NCBI GenBank assembly: GCA_035582835.1
Contig: JAYKAV010002662.1
Coordinates: 1,438,902-1,502,901, forward strand
Source of the DNA: Phoebastria nigripes
Taxonomy: Eukaryota; Chordata; Aves; Procellariiformes; Diomedeidae
Reading direction: 5' to 3'
DNA length: 64,000 nt
Every line of letters begins with the position of its first letter. Within the stretch, counting starts at the first letter, position 1. Below the pieces are notes generated by a model. The model did no database searches. It saw only the letters and a list, made by a program, of their open reading frames with translations, and was not told the DNA's origin. Position numbers and translations under genes: made by a program. Shown here in pieces: positions 23,694 to 35,780 of this stretch.

Positions 23694-25590
23694 GGGTCTT
23701 GTTTTCAAGCTAAGCCCTGCCCAGGGTTATTGATGTCATTGAAGAAGGGAAGATGTCCAACTGGGTGTGGAAATGCAGGACATTTTTGCTAAGGGGACTG
23801 CATGCCCCCCTCTCAGTCGGACTGTAAGGAAGGCACTTTGTAGGTCAAGATCTCAGTTCAAGAAGAAGCTGATGAAGTTGACTGAAAATACAGGTGATGC
23901 TCTACTGCTAGGTTGAATAGTTAGTTTTTGNTACAAAATATGTGGCAACAGGGTTTTTTAAAGACATAAACCTTTGCTTTATAGAGGCCCATGATACTCC
24001 TTATGGCAAGAAATATATTTCAGGTTTCTGCAATTAAGCAATACACTTTCTTTTTATAGTCCAGGAAAGTTGCTTTGCACTCCAGGAATATGGGAATATG
24101 CAATGACTGGCTGATAAATGTTAGTTGATCTAAATGATCCACCTTAGTTACNTTTGTTTTATCTGTCAGGTTGATCAGCATTTATTTTACTTGTTTGCAG
24201 AAGGAACAGGAGAGAAATATTACAGATGGAAATGTTTCAGGCCACTTAAAACTACATGAAACTGGATTAGCGCTATAGTGACAACTGAAGCAGACATTGC
24301 TAATTAGCAGCAGCTTAAAATACCCAGACAGCAATGGTCTGTAGTGAAATAAATACATCATCATTGTCCCTAGCAGTAGGGAAAGTGTTATAGGGCACCA
24401 GATATCCATGGCAGAAGCCTAGGAACTCATGCTTCTTTCTGGACCTTGCCTCCCATGACCACATTCAGAATCTTCACAGGTTCTGTTCCTTTCCTAAAGT
24501 CAATTTTCACACNTAGCACTTGAATTTTTTCAAGCAGAAGGGTATCTATTCTTCCTTGCTGGGTATAAGTGTTGTTCTGATGTGGTGAGAGCTGCACAGA
24601 AACTACCCTCTTGTTGGGTCAGTGGGGACAAGAAAAGATCAAGTCCCAGGTCTTGGAGCAGAGCCCAGAACTACCTATGCTTTTCTCCTTGAAACCAGTT
24701 GAAGTTTAGACCTATAACGAACAGTTGGGTCCCAAAATACCTCTGTGGGTATCCCCAAATACCTCTTATCTAGTTCCTTAGGTCTGGTCATCTTCTGATG
24801 GCTGATCTAGTAACACTTTGATTGAGTTATAGCCCATGCAGGGCAAGGATTTGGTTTGGTTTGGGAAAAAAGGAAACTTGAGTGCTTTCTTAGTAATTCA
24901 TATATATGTTAGGGGATTAATAGAAAATGGTTGTTGGATCATTTGTTTCACGTATGCCTCTATCTCAGTTCTCAGACAGACAAGGTACTGCTGTTCTTTT
25001 AGCCTTTGATATGGGATAAAAGTAATAACAGAAGGGAATTAGTGAAGGAAAAACAAATTCCAATGGGGAGATTTCACACTGGCCTGTGGACCTCACTCCC
25101 ACAGGATTGCACAGAGGCCAAGAGCTGAGCAGGGCTCGTGACAGTTGGAAAGTGTCTGTCCTTGCCTAGGTAATTGTACTGGGTCTGACAGAGGCAACCC
25201 TTCCAAATACACGTTGTGGGGCTCCCCGACCTTGGCTGTGGTCTTGCATTTTCTCCCCAGGTGCATAGCAATAGTTCTGCTTACCTGCATCCCAGTGAAG
25301 CCGTCCAGAAAGCCCTGGCACTGTGGTGGCTGACCCTCCAACCATCTGCCGGTAACAGCAGGAGCCTTCTGGCTGCCTTGTTGTGGGAAGCACATGGTGA
25401 CATTCTTGCAAGAGGGTCTTCTGCTGAGCAATCGCCCTGCAGAAGGCTGAATTTACTGGCTACGTCTTAAAATCTTCCACTGTAGTGCTGAAGGTAATGG
25501 GAATATACATTCCTGCTAGCCTGCTTGCTGCTGATTTGACATCATGCCACGTGGGGGAGGTGTTGGAAATAGGCAAATACTACAGAATTC

Positions 25591-25609
25591 AAAAAAAAAA
25601 AAAAAAAAA
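25591..25609. repeat. Poly(A) tract, 19 bases
   Basis: A pure run of 19 A bases. The sequence before it shows no recognisable retro-element, so it is treated as a mononucleotide repeat. Confidence 0.92.
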
Positions 25610-26064
25610 CCACTCTGAGTTGAAAGGGAGGAGAGCCAGGAAAGGAAATACCTCAGGCAGAGAATTACTACTTCTGTATCAAAGCCAGCAGCTCCTTACT
25701 TTAATATTTAACACCCAAGAGAGCTAAGGGGGAGGATGCTGAGAATGGGTGAAATTTTTCAAATGCACCCAATTTCTAGTGATTTTCCTTGGGTGCATTT
25801 TTCTAGTGAATATTCAGTTTGATGAGAAATGTGACTTTTGGTCATCAGAACATTTACATGTTCAACTGCAAATTGCTGAACAGTTTCAGCTGGAAAGCAA
25901 AGTGTGGAGAGCAGTTGAAAACACCAACTCCTACAACCAAAATCCAGCACTCATTACTGCTGCTTTTCTTACTAGAAGTCAAAGTAAAGTGTTTCACTCT
26001 GGGTCAAAGGGATTGTTCAAGGTGTCAGGAGAAGAGAAGGCCAAAGGAGGAGGCAGCTTTTTGC

Positions 26065-26366
26065 TGTCTTTAGCTACCTAAAGGAGGGCTATTGAGAAGA
26101 AGTGCGCAACAAAAGATGAAATGGGCACAAGCTGCAGTAGGGGAAATTCCTTTTGGACATAAGGAAAAGCGTCTTTCTCATGAGAGCACTGAAGCACTAG
26201 AAGAGAAGCCCAGAGAGGGTGAGAAGTCTCCATCTTCGGAGATAACCAAAACTCGTGGAGCAAGGCCCTGAACAACCAGATGTGACCTTGAACCTAGACC
26301 TGCTTTGATCAGGGCATTGAGCTACAGACCTCCAGAGGTCCCAAATTATTCTCCAGTTCTGTGAAG
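26065..26366 (+). mobile_element. CR1 LINE, old diverged 3-prime end
   Basis: This is a diverged CR1 3-prime end in sense orientation. Recognisable phrases come in the right order: CTACCTAAAGGAGGGCTATT (near 26074), GGACATAAGGAAAAG, CCCAGAGAGGGTGAGAAGTC (26210), CCAAAACTCGTGGAGCAAGG (26247), CTGAACAACC and CCTCCAGAGGTCCCAAATT (26329). The terminal octamer array is decayed to a few TTCTGTGA-like bases. Many substitutions and small indels make it clearly older than the copies at 13.8 and 49.5 kb. No open reading frame survives; the 110-codon frame that ends inside it is not a gene. Confidence 0.82.
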
Positions 26367-29300
26367 CTGAGACAGAGATTGAATAAAAAGAGGGAAAAAA
26401 AAAAGTTCCCCATTTTCCCCTCATTACTCTTGCTTCAGCACAGCTGGAGGCTGGTGTTCTTGTGCTTTGCCATGCGTTTTGCTTTTAATAACTCTGGCCC
26501 ATACAGGGTACTAATACCCATTTCAGCTGCTTTGCTTAATCAATTAAGCTAGTTTGAAGTTATTTCAGTCCCCAGTGATGCTGTCTGCATCAGTGACAGC
26601 GTAATCAATTGCACTTCAACAAGAAGCACTCTTATTGCATTGCCAGCACTTATGGTGATGTTTTTTGATGCTACAGGGACAGGGAAACAAATAAGACAAG
26701 GGCCAGACAAGGTACAAGGTAGATCTACAAGCCTCCAAGGGAAAGGCAACAAGAAGGAGAAGTTGTTATTGGGAGTGTTGAAGCTGGTTGTCAAAGTGGC
26801 ATGGTACATCTACTCTCTCTCTGCTCTCTTAATCCATCTTGTTGGTAAGAATGCTATATCATGAGGTCCCAAGACTGGATCCAGGCTATAGGAGGCCAAT
26901 CCTGTTATCCAAACCAGCACCATGACAGTTCACCTGTATCTGGTAAGGAGCTGCATCCAGCTCTTCTTCTCAGAAAGGAACAATTTTTTTTTTTGCCTAT
27001 TTGGAGGTATTGTGCAGGAATCCAAGAGGTTCGGTTTAGTTTTGGGGCAGGGAGGTGTGGGGTCTTTCTCTAGCTGCAAAACCCTTAGGCATTTTGGAGT
27101 TCTTAATTTGTGTGGGGCTTGGACTCTGCGCCAGAGGCAGGAAAGTGGAACAGTGCATCGCACCTGGTGTTAACAGGGCAAATGCATTAATAATGCTTGT
27201 CACACTTTAGGATACCGTGGGGCTCTGGGCCTGATCCTACCTGCTGACGCCAGTGGGAAAGTCCACAGACTGACTTTGCTTGGCCTGAGGTCACCTCCCA
27301 TCCCTGTAAGTACCTGGAGAGTTAGGAAAGGGCCAGGACGCAGAGTTAAACAAAACACTTGCTGGCATGTGTGTCTTTTTCTACACTGGCAAAAGCCCTG
27401 TTTGAGTGGATCCAGCAGGCTTTTGTCCCAAATATTTACAATATGCTGCTAAAAGGAACTGCCGGGTGTGACCTGGGGGCCTTCTCTCCACCTCTTTGCC
27501 TGAGGGAGATCCAAAACAATGCAAGGGAGCTGGACTTCCTGCCAGGCTGGTCTCCGCCTGGGGAGGGGATGAAAGGAAACGAACCACAGACAGCAGATGT
27601 CCCTTATATTACTTAATACAGTCCGCCGCGGGGTGCAGGAGAAGAACTTGTAGCGGATGGACCAGCTGAAAGCTCTGCTGGGGAACAGCCTTCCTACAGC
27701 TCTTAGAAAGGGCTGGGACGTGGAGTGGCCAGACCCTCGGCCACGTGCTGGGTTGCTGCAGCCAACTCAAACCCTGACTTGCTGTGGGTCATCGCATCTG
27801 CTTTGACTTCGCTGCAACCAGTGAGAAAAGGGGGAAAGCTGGTCCTTTGTCATTTATTGGAGGAGGGTACGCTTCCTCTGGAGTTTTTGAGTCCTCCAGT
27901 GAATCACAGAGAAAGCTCTACTCCTGCCCAGCGCTGCTCTTCTGTGGTTTCAAAAGAAACTGTGCAAAAATGTTCATTCTTTTATTTGTAGGGTCTGCCC
28001 CAGTAGGACTTTACTGGTGTCTCTCCTCTTAAATTCAGAGACTTTTTCCTGGCTTAAAGGTAGCTGGTAATTGACTTAGAGCTGCTTCTCCACAGGAAAT
28101 CGCAGTATCATATTCCCTTTTATGTAGCTGCATCATGGAAACATTCCCATGGATTTCGGGGAAAAGGAAGAATGAAAAGGTGAGAGTGGGATAGAAATCT
28201 ACCCCTGTTTGGTCCTGAGTCTGCTGCTGCTTGCCCTGAGGATCAGAGGGGATCAAGCTTTGTCCTGATAAGGACTGTCATTAATAACAGCTATGTGGTG
28301 ATCATGGTCATCACATGGGGCCCGCACAGGGGACCTTCACTTGGGTCTAGATAACTATTGTTCCTGAAATTTTCTTGAAAGCTCAATCTTGCTTTCACAG
28401 ATGGTGGTTGTGTCTGTTTCTAGAGGACGGTGAGAGAAAGATCCTTGCATTCAGTCCTGGCTATATTCCCATTCCAGCCCACGGTGTTACAAGAGCCAGT
28501 CTTGATTACCTTGAGTGCCCATGCAGAAAGGTATGTCTGCACCTTCTCACGGCTTGCATCTCTCTGTGGATTTACCGACCACTGAACAGTGAAGGAGAAG
28601 ACAGTTGCAAGGCTCAAAACCCATACTTTCAAAGCAAGAAGCATGCTAACAAACCTAGAGGAGCAGGCAGCCAATGCTAACCATATTAGCTACAATTACA
28701 AGGGCTAGTCAGCTTCGTTCTTCAGGGCAAAACTGATCTCTGGGGATGGTCAGGAAGGCTGTTTCCCNCATGGAACTGGATTACACAAGCAGGTGCACGA
28801 AGCAGGTTTTATGACTGTAGCGCAGTAACAGCTGGAGGCCCCAGCACCGGATCGGGTTTCTTGGCTTGGCCCAAGATTATACATTACCACAGGGATTGCC
28901 AGAGATGCGCGATCTGGTTCAAATCAGATAAGAACATCTGCCTTCTCCNGCTGCCCTCTGCGGACAATACGTCAAAACTGGCCCCCAGGGCAATTCTGCT
29001 GGAGCCGAGCACTGTTTACCTCCGTGGATAATTTGGTCCAGTGTGTTGTGAAGTGTCAGAGCTGCTGGGGCTTGAATTCCTGTGGCCACAGCTGCTCCAG
29101 GTGGAGATGGTGGAGGAGACATCTTCATCATTCGTTGCGTGATCCTGCTTCCCCTCCGTGGCTTCAGCAAGCGGAGCACCTTCCAGCCGGCTAAAAAAGG
29201 CTTTTTCCTTACGTTCGGCTGTGCGCAGATGGAGACTTGCCATGGTACAGACANGCACAGACCACGTGGCTGTGGCTGTACCATGTTGCTCAAGCATCTC

Positions 29301-31554
29301 CAGACTGGCAGGGATGCTTATCCAGGTCTGTTCCCTTGAATAGCTCTCCTGTACCTCTTTCTTCTAATATATTGATGATGGGGAAGTCTGGCCTGATAAA
29401 TGCTCTTGATAGGAATCTAGACAGAAACAAAGGTGCTGAAGCATCCATAGATGAAAGCCTTTTCCTCATGTGATCATAAGCAAGAAGACCGGTGATCTGA
29501 GGAAGCAGCCTTCGTGCAGTGACCAGTTGAGCATGGCCCATACTCCACAAGCCNCTATGCAATATCGTCAACCAGCATCTGTTGATGGACCAGCACTGTC
29601 CAAGTCCTCCATGAGCCATTTCTGAGCGGGCACAGAGAGTCCTCCAGCCTTACAAAAGAGCATGGAGGTTCCAGAGCTGACACAGGAGATGACAGCAAGT
29701 TCTGCCAGGTTGTGATTTGAAGAACCCTGTATGTGACATGGACAATGTTATGACGCTCTTGTCTGAGCGCACTGATTCAGCTTTGCACTAAACAGCAAAG
29801 CTATGGAGAAGCTTCACACCAGCAAACTCCGTGAAGAGGAGAGGCAATTTCTAAGTAATTAGAGTTCCTTGAGGTTTCTGGTCAAAGTGTCACAGCTGTT
29901 CAGCTACGAGGCTGGAGAATAAAAGGCTATCACCATTACACAGTGGTATAATGTAAAGCTGTAACTCCCGGGACTGTAGCTGAATGATCAGGCAGGGGCT
30001 GCTGAAGAGCTGTGATATGAGATGAGCTGACCTGGAGAGCAGCTCAGTGGGGAGGCACGTGGCATTGGGCCTGGCAGGGTGGGTGAGCACTTGGGAAGCT
30101 GTAGTTTTAGCTCCTCTGAGATGCCTTGGCCGTATGTACAGGGCGTGGCGTGCCGCCAGAGTTGGAGACGTCGCTGCCCTGGGGAGAGCAGAGCTATGGG
30201 GGCTGAGCTGAGGCTTTGGCCGGTCTGTTGCAGCACGGCTGGGTTGGCTGGGTTGGCTACTCAGGAGCTGCGGGAAACACGCATGCTACGAGTCTGGGAG
30301 GAGACCTTTAGAGCTGAGAGCAGCCAGGGAGGGTGCGTGCATCAGCTACATCTCGACTGGTGAACTATGCAGGTCCTGGGCATGGCCCCACAGCAGCACA
30401 AGACTGTCCATGCTGTTAGATGGTGAGCACAGTCCCTGGCATGGCCCAACTGGCATTTCTCAGGTGATGCCCGGGCACAATTTGGGGGTTATCACACGCT
30501 GGAGACATCCCCAACAGGCAGCAGTGATGTGGCTGTCCTTTTTGAAGGACAAGAACATCTTAGTGGAATAGATGCAAACTGTGCTGCTGTGACATATGTC
30601 CTCAGAGCTGGAAAAGGGGCTNGTGCCCACCCTGTTGGTTGGTGCAGCCAGGATGGTGCCAGGGTGCAGAATCGGGGCTGGCAGTCAGGGGACTCCTGGC
30701 TGTCCATCATGTGCTCAAGCCACTTCACATAATGGCCTCCTAGAGATTCGTCTGTTCATTTATAGTCACCTCTGAACTCTCCCTTGGCTTCCATCAGGTT
30801 AACACATGCACTCCCCAGCCCTGCAGATGCTCGGGAAAATTCATACTAGGTGGGATCTGCACTGGGAAATAGCAGTTGAGCACTCTGCATTGCTACACTG
30901 ATCTCCTGCAATGTGGGACTTTATTCGAGTACTTCTGCTTTATCCTGATTTAAATATCCTGACAGTGGTGCAGCCCCATGGCTCTCAAGAACTGCCATCA
31001 TTTGAACAGCACTTTGCAAAAATACAAGCTGCGAAATTTCCTGGTGCCACCTGGGGTTGCTTGAGAAAAAGCAGTGAAAAACTGCTGTTGGCTACTGTAC
31101 TACAGCACAACAGAGCTGCAGGCAGGCCGGCTTCTCGGTGTTATCACAGAGTTAAATTTGATGAATAATAGGGCTAACAAAGTAAAAGAAGGTTCTTCCT
31201 TGCGCTGCCCGGGGAACAGGAAATTCTGCACGGGCGAGCGCGCAGAGGTGAACAAAGCGTTAAACCCTGGCAGAGCAGCTGCTGCTGACCTTCTGGTCCC
31301 AGCACCGCTAAACAAAGCTCCTGTTACAGCTGAACTTTAGTACCAACTTCTGCTGCTCCAGGGATCCTCGCAAAAGTACATGCCGAGCTTCAATTAGCAC
31401 GGTGCAACTCAGTGGGGAATGGCGGAAGAAAGAGGATGGTAGGGCGGTGAAGCCCATGGAGCCCACCATGTACCCTCCCCAGGCTCTCCCAAAAGCCATC
31501 CTCTGCTGTAGCCAGTAGTTGAGGACTCCTGAAGCTGAAGGGAGCTTCCAGACC
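26367..31554. other. Unique non-coding DNA, no gene recognised
   Basis: Open frames remain at or below 124 codons. A GC- and CpG-richer stretch at 28950-29230 holds a second CTCF-like core (reverse complement of GCCCTCTGCGG near 28953), but no recognisable protein. A 107-bp exon-like segment at 28424-28530 and a CpG pocket at 31195-31260 are given as findings. The rest shows no features. Confidence 0.55.
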
Positions 31555-31995
31555 AAGGTTTTCAGTAGCCACTGATTGATACATCCACCATAAATTTTTG
31601 CATTTCCACTCCCACTCAGACTTTTGGCCTTCACAACATCCTGCAGCAATGAGTTCCATGGATGAATTATGTGCACTGGGAAAACACGCTTCCTTTTGTG
31701 TCTAAAATGTGCTGAATTGAAAGTTTTCTGAGTGCTCCTGGGTCCTCTGGCATGGGAAATAGTGAACAACTGTTTAATATTCATATTTCCCTCCTTATTA
31801 ATGGTTTTACAACCTTGAATATCATATCTTCAGAGAATTCTTTCCCTTCAGAGGGAGAATTCAAAGCCATTCAGTCTCTTCTCACATGGGAGCCTTCCAT
31901 AGCCCACACTTAATGCTGGGCATCCTTGCTGCCCTCCTGCATTACTTCTGCAGAAAGCAGAATTTGAGGCACTTCCCAGCAGAGGTCTTACAGGT
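31555..31995 (-). mobile_element. Ancient CR1 LINE fragment, antisense
   Basis: On the minus strand this reads like the end of a CR1 reverse-transcriptase frame and its 3-prime UTR. Recognisable phrases are a degenerate GAGAAGAGACTGAATGGCTT (near 31880), GTTCACTATTTCCCATGCC (near 31760) and GGAACTCATTGCTGCAGGAT (near 31655). It then continues into a diverged tail that includes ATGGTGGATGTATCAATCAG. The same GGA.CTC.TTGC.GCAGGATG phrase occurs in the antisense fragment at 39.5 kb. The conceptual minus-strand peptide keeps WNSLLQDVVKA, parallel to WSSLLQDVVDA at 39.6 kb. It resembles the old CR1 lineages shared with turtles and crocodilians. It is strongly decayed and non-coding; its ends are approximate. 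Confidence 0.75.
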
Positions 31996-34835
31996 ATGGT
32001 CCAGGCTCTTAGTGGGACATAAAGATACGTGGGAAACATTTTCAACCAATGACACTTCTCATCCTCCATTGGGGATGATGTTGGAATTACATCCCACAGG
32101 AAAAAATGCTCTTATTTCTGTGTGAGACTCAATAAGAAGGATGAGGCAGACTGGACATAAGGCATCTGGAGTCTCCTTGTCTTTATTCAGGCCCCCAAAC
32201 TGTGAGAAAGAAAAGAATTTGTCCTGTGAAATAATAAATAAGACTCAGCACTTAGATGGGCGTGAAGACTGGTTGTGGCACGGAATAAAGAAACAGGACA
32301 AAAAATAACAAGTTTGGGTTGAAATGGCAATAAACATTATCTTGATGCTTTCTGCATGCAGCTGAGTTCAGTTGTGGTGCCCAGTTTTGACAGTCTGAGC
32401 TTGAAATTTGCCCTTATGTAGCTCAGTGCTTTTTATGCACATAGCTTACAGTGTGGTCAACCCCAGAGCTGTCCACCATGTACTTTTTGCTCCTCAGGCC
32501 AAGAGCTCTTCTGTGCCTTGTCCTTATTGCTCCAGGTCTTACACTGACAGCAGGGTGAGGGAGATGGGAACTGTGTGGTTGCTGAAGGTGGATTGCTCCC
32601 CAAGCGTGCAAGCATCTGGGGATGTATCTTGGGAGGCAGGTGGGTTAGCCATCAGAGGTTTACCTAATAGTACATGTCGATAGGGATGTGTTTGAGGTCA
32701 ACCTTAAGATCAGCTCATTATTGCTAATATTGTTTCCTGAGCCCCAGGAACGCAGGGAGCCTGGAAGGACAGGAACTTTATCGCTTAGGAGCTGGGAGAC
32801 TCTTTGGGCTTTCTTGTTCCCAGCTCAGTGGTAAGAAGTATCCCAAAGTGGTTGAGCACTCAAGTGCATGGCATGCAGACCCTTGGGAATAAAAGAATGT
32901 GAAAATTGCCATATTGGATCATTCTGGGCATGTAACGCCCTGTCTTGGCATGGTTGTGACTTCAAGAAAGCTATGAGAAACCGGGGATGTGTACACTGCT
33001 TCTCCTACAAAGAGTTTCTCTGACCTTTTAGCAAGCAGTGTTTGTGGACTTACTGCCTCTGAGGCAGGACAACCCCTAGATCCCCTCAGCATCCAACCAG
33101 GAGAGGCAGAAAACAGTCTCTTTACCACACATTTGTTAAAACCTATGTGTTTTGGTTTGGACCAAACCACCTTCTGTGGAAATTGTTTTCATCAGACAGT
33201 GTCTGCCCTCCTCTAAGCAATATTTATTACTTGGGGTGGCTCTTCACCTTTCAAAGGAAGTCCAAACTCAGCTCCGAACTGACATGTGCCTCAGGATGGC
33301 CTTGGGATAGCTTGGAAATCGCTTTGGTTACACTACNGGTGAGAGATGCAGTTTCCACTTCACAGGAAGAATTTGTGGTTGAGGCTGTGAAGTCTCGTGC
33401 GAGGAGATGAGTGCCTTGCAGAGACGGTCACTTTGGGAACTTGGAGGTTGTGGGGCAGCTCATTCCCCTGCCAGGACACCCACAAACCTCCTCTCCCATC
33501 AGGATGGAAGGCAGTGCTGCGTAGTGTTGCCAGGGCTCCTGGCTGAGTCACATCATCCCTGGGGCTTTGCCCCAGTTCCTGGAATTTCATGAATCCTCAC
33601 CTTCCATTTTGAAAACTTGTGAACCTGATGGTTACTGGGGAAGACTTGAAAGCATGGTGCAGGCATAATTGGAAAGCTTAAAGCCTCAAAATTTACAGTA
33701 AAAGCTGACACTTCTTGGTTTCAGAAACCTGCTATGGGTGGGTGTGCAAGGAGGCAGGCAGTAGCACTGGTGCTTTTAGCAGTAAGATTGACAGCATTAA
33801 TATTAATGGAGCCACCATGGTCCAGGACTTCATTTGCATTTGCAGCTCATCCTGGGGAAGGGTCTCCTGTAGGTGCTGCAGAAGTGATGCATGAGACCAC
33901 TCTGCCCCAAGGAGCTCCTGGTCCAAGTACAAGGGCTCTGACTTGCAGTAGCTGATCCTTCTGCACAACCACCTAAACCTGTCCCTCAGATTGCAGCTGC
34001 CCAACCTCTGCCCTTGTCCACCTGGGTTATCAAAGCTAATGAACATGGGGGGTCTCACTTAAGTGGCTGGGCTGCAATTAGCTCAGCACCTCCCAGAGAC
34101 TTTGGGGACCCTGTGGTGGTGGTACCCACTCCCGTTCCTTCATGAATCATTGTGTTTGGAGAAAAGACGCTGTAAGCAGAGGTAGAGCAGACATTTAGAG
34201 AGGTGCCTGGAGCACGCTGAGCCTTTTCTCCGTGGGTGCCTGTCAGGAGAAATCGCTGCAGCTGTCTGGGAGATTTCTTGCCTCCCCCTGCTAGATCTGT
34301 GTGTAACTGGTGACAGACTGGTACGCTGGGTTCACGCGTACCTGGGATACAGTGGGAGTCGTTTTGGCATGTTTGGAGCTCCCGTACGTCATCCCAGGTC
34401 AGGAGGATTTGCAGGCTTGGTTGCACCACTGCCAGTATTCGTCAGGAGCTGAAATCGTGGTATCAGCGGCAATGGTGGCCAAGTTTCCAATCTGGTTGAT
34501 ACTGCGGAAAGCTGCCATGGCTGAGTCCTCACCCAGGACCTCTGGGAATGTGCCTGGGGACTGGCTNATCCCTGTTTCACACCACCCACGGGCCACCCCA
34601 CACTCTCAGCNCTCCCCTCCAGCCCTGCCTCTCCGCCGGCAGGCAACTCCGGCAGAAGACGCTGTGCAGCAGTAGGAACCAAGGCCTGGGGTCTCCCTGC
34701 CTAGGGGCATCCCCCTGTAAAGCTGGCATGAGGAGCACTTGCCAGCTTCCCAGGGTTGCAAATTGAAAAATGTTTTTGGAGGCTGCCAGACAGCCGCTCG
34801 GAGTGGCCCCGTGGTGCTCTGTCCCGAGCACCAGG
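31996..34835. other. Unique non-coding DNA, no gene recognised
   Basis: No recognisable gene. The part from 33.7 to 34.8 kb is GC-rich and carries overlapping open frames up to 124 codons (34055-34429, minus) and 121 codons (34310-34675, plus). They cover the same bases in different frames and have no domain features. Confidence 0.55.
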
Positions 34836-34857
34836 TTTTTGTTTTTTTTTTTTTTTT
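34836..34857. repeat. Poly(T) tract
   Basis: TTTTTG followed by 16 T bases. Mononucleotide repeat; no antisense retro-element is recognisable next to it. Confidence 0.9.
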
Positions 34858-35058
34858 AATCTCCTAAATCAATAGTTTGGTGCACTGTGCAGTGCAGCCT
34901 GGACAAAAAGAGTACAGAAGAAAACATACCCAAAAGCCAAACCTCCAACCTCCATAGTTGCTTTGGACACCATGAATTACCAGAAGATGCACGACTAGCA
35001 GGAGAGAGGATGGGGAGAGCAGAGGTCCATTAGCGATTCCCTACCCCCAGCATATGGC

Positions 35059-35234
35059 TAATTAAAATTTCTAATTAAGGCACTATGGGGGTGAAGAAAG
35101 GAAGCTCTTGGCCGAAAGTCCCCCTCCTTTTTCTGTATTTCCTTCGATAGCTTTATAAATTTCGCCCCTAAATTAACTAATTAATATCACCTAATCAGTT
35201 AATAGAATTAGCTAATTAGATTGCTTAATGGAAT
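35059..35234. promoter_or_regulatory. Cluster of homeodomain-type TAATTA sites
   Basis: Four perfect TAATTA hexamers occur at 35059-35064, 35072-35077, 35178-35183 and 35213-35218. Additional ATTA or TAAT cores lie between and after them (for example around 35171-35175, 35200 and 35226). TAATTA is the preferred palindromic site of many homeodomain factors (LIM, paired-like, NKX/DLX relatives). Such density inside otherwise mixed-composition DNA suggests an enhancer, but AT-rich sequence also produces such cores by chance. No gene lies near enough in the window to name a target. Confidence 0.3.
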
Positions 35235-35736
35235 TTCTGAAGAGCAGATTTAGAAGCTCTTAAGGAGACTTTAATCACTTTTTATCTGGGAAGCGGGGCA
35301 CCAGTGTCTGCATTCATTCAGCAACTTAGAGCAACTGCCGTTATCAGCTGAACATTTCTGAAAATCACTAACAGGGCTTCATCCTGCTCCAGAGTCGCAG
35401 CTACAGTCACCCAAGCTTGAAAGGCCAGGCTGAGCCTTGCCAACTTGCCCCTCCAAGTTGCTGTTGCCTGCACTTGATCACATCGAAAATCCACCGCTCT
35501 CAAGTGCTCAGCACAGTATTTTAATAGAATCAGCAGTGGGATGGAGCACTGCAAAGGTAACCGATCTCCCTGCAGGATCTGGAGTGGTTTGTTGACCCGT
35601 GGCATTTTCTAGGCTTGTTTGCTGATGGTGTGCTTAAGTGGCAGTGAGTGATAGCAAATCACTCCCTCAGCCACCGCAGCGGTTGTGTTCACAGAGGTCA
35701 AAGTTTTCTCTCAGTCCCCTCTGCACTGGCATGCAA
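35235..35736. other. Unique DNA, no gene recognised
   Basis: A 95-codon minus-strand frame (35318-35605) is the only sizeable open frame and has no known domain. Composition is balanced with low CpG. Nothing else is recognised. Confidence 0.5.
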
Positions 35737-35780
35737 ACACACACACATGCACGCACACATGCACGCACGCGCGCGTGCGC
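35737..35780. repeat. Alternating purine-pyrimidine tract, CA passing into CG
   Basis: For 44 consecutive bases purine and pyrimidine alternate without a break. The run starts as AC repeats, passes through ATGC and ACGC units and ends in GCGCGCGTGCGC. It includes the perfect 14-bp palindrome GCACGCGCGCGTGC at 35765-35778 within the last third. Such tracts, especially with CG steps, are the classic substrate for left-handed Z-DNA. Confidence 0.93.

Larger units (their letters stand above)
23180..26064. other. Unique non-coding DNA, no gene recognised
   Basis: No protein-like frame is visible; the longest is 112 codons on the minus strand at 25093-25431, and it overlaps plus-strand frames. It contains degenerate motif copy B (23657-23693) and a poly(A) run (25591-25609). 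The segment 23238-23320 also has phrases that look like a very old interspersed repeat, but too degraded to call. Confidence 0.55.

Noticed and set aside
25591..25609. Poly(A) tail of a retrocopy
   Set aside because: Same reason: unique sequence on both sides with no matching flanks.
28275..28315. Hairpin GTGGTGATCATGGTCATCAC
   Set aside because: Arms are only nine bases with one mismatch, within chance expectation for 64 kb.
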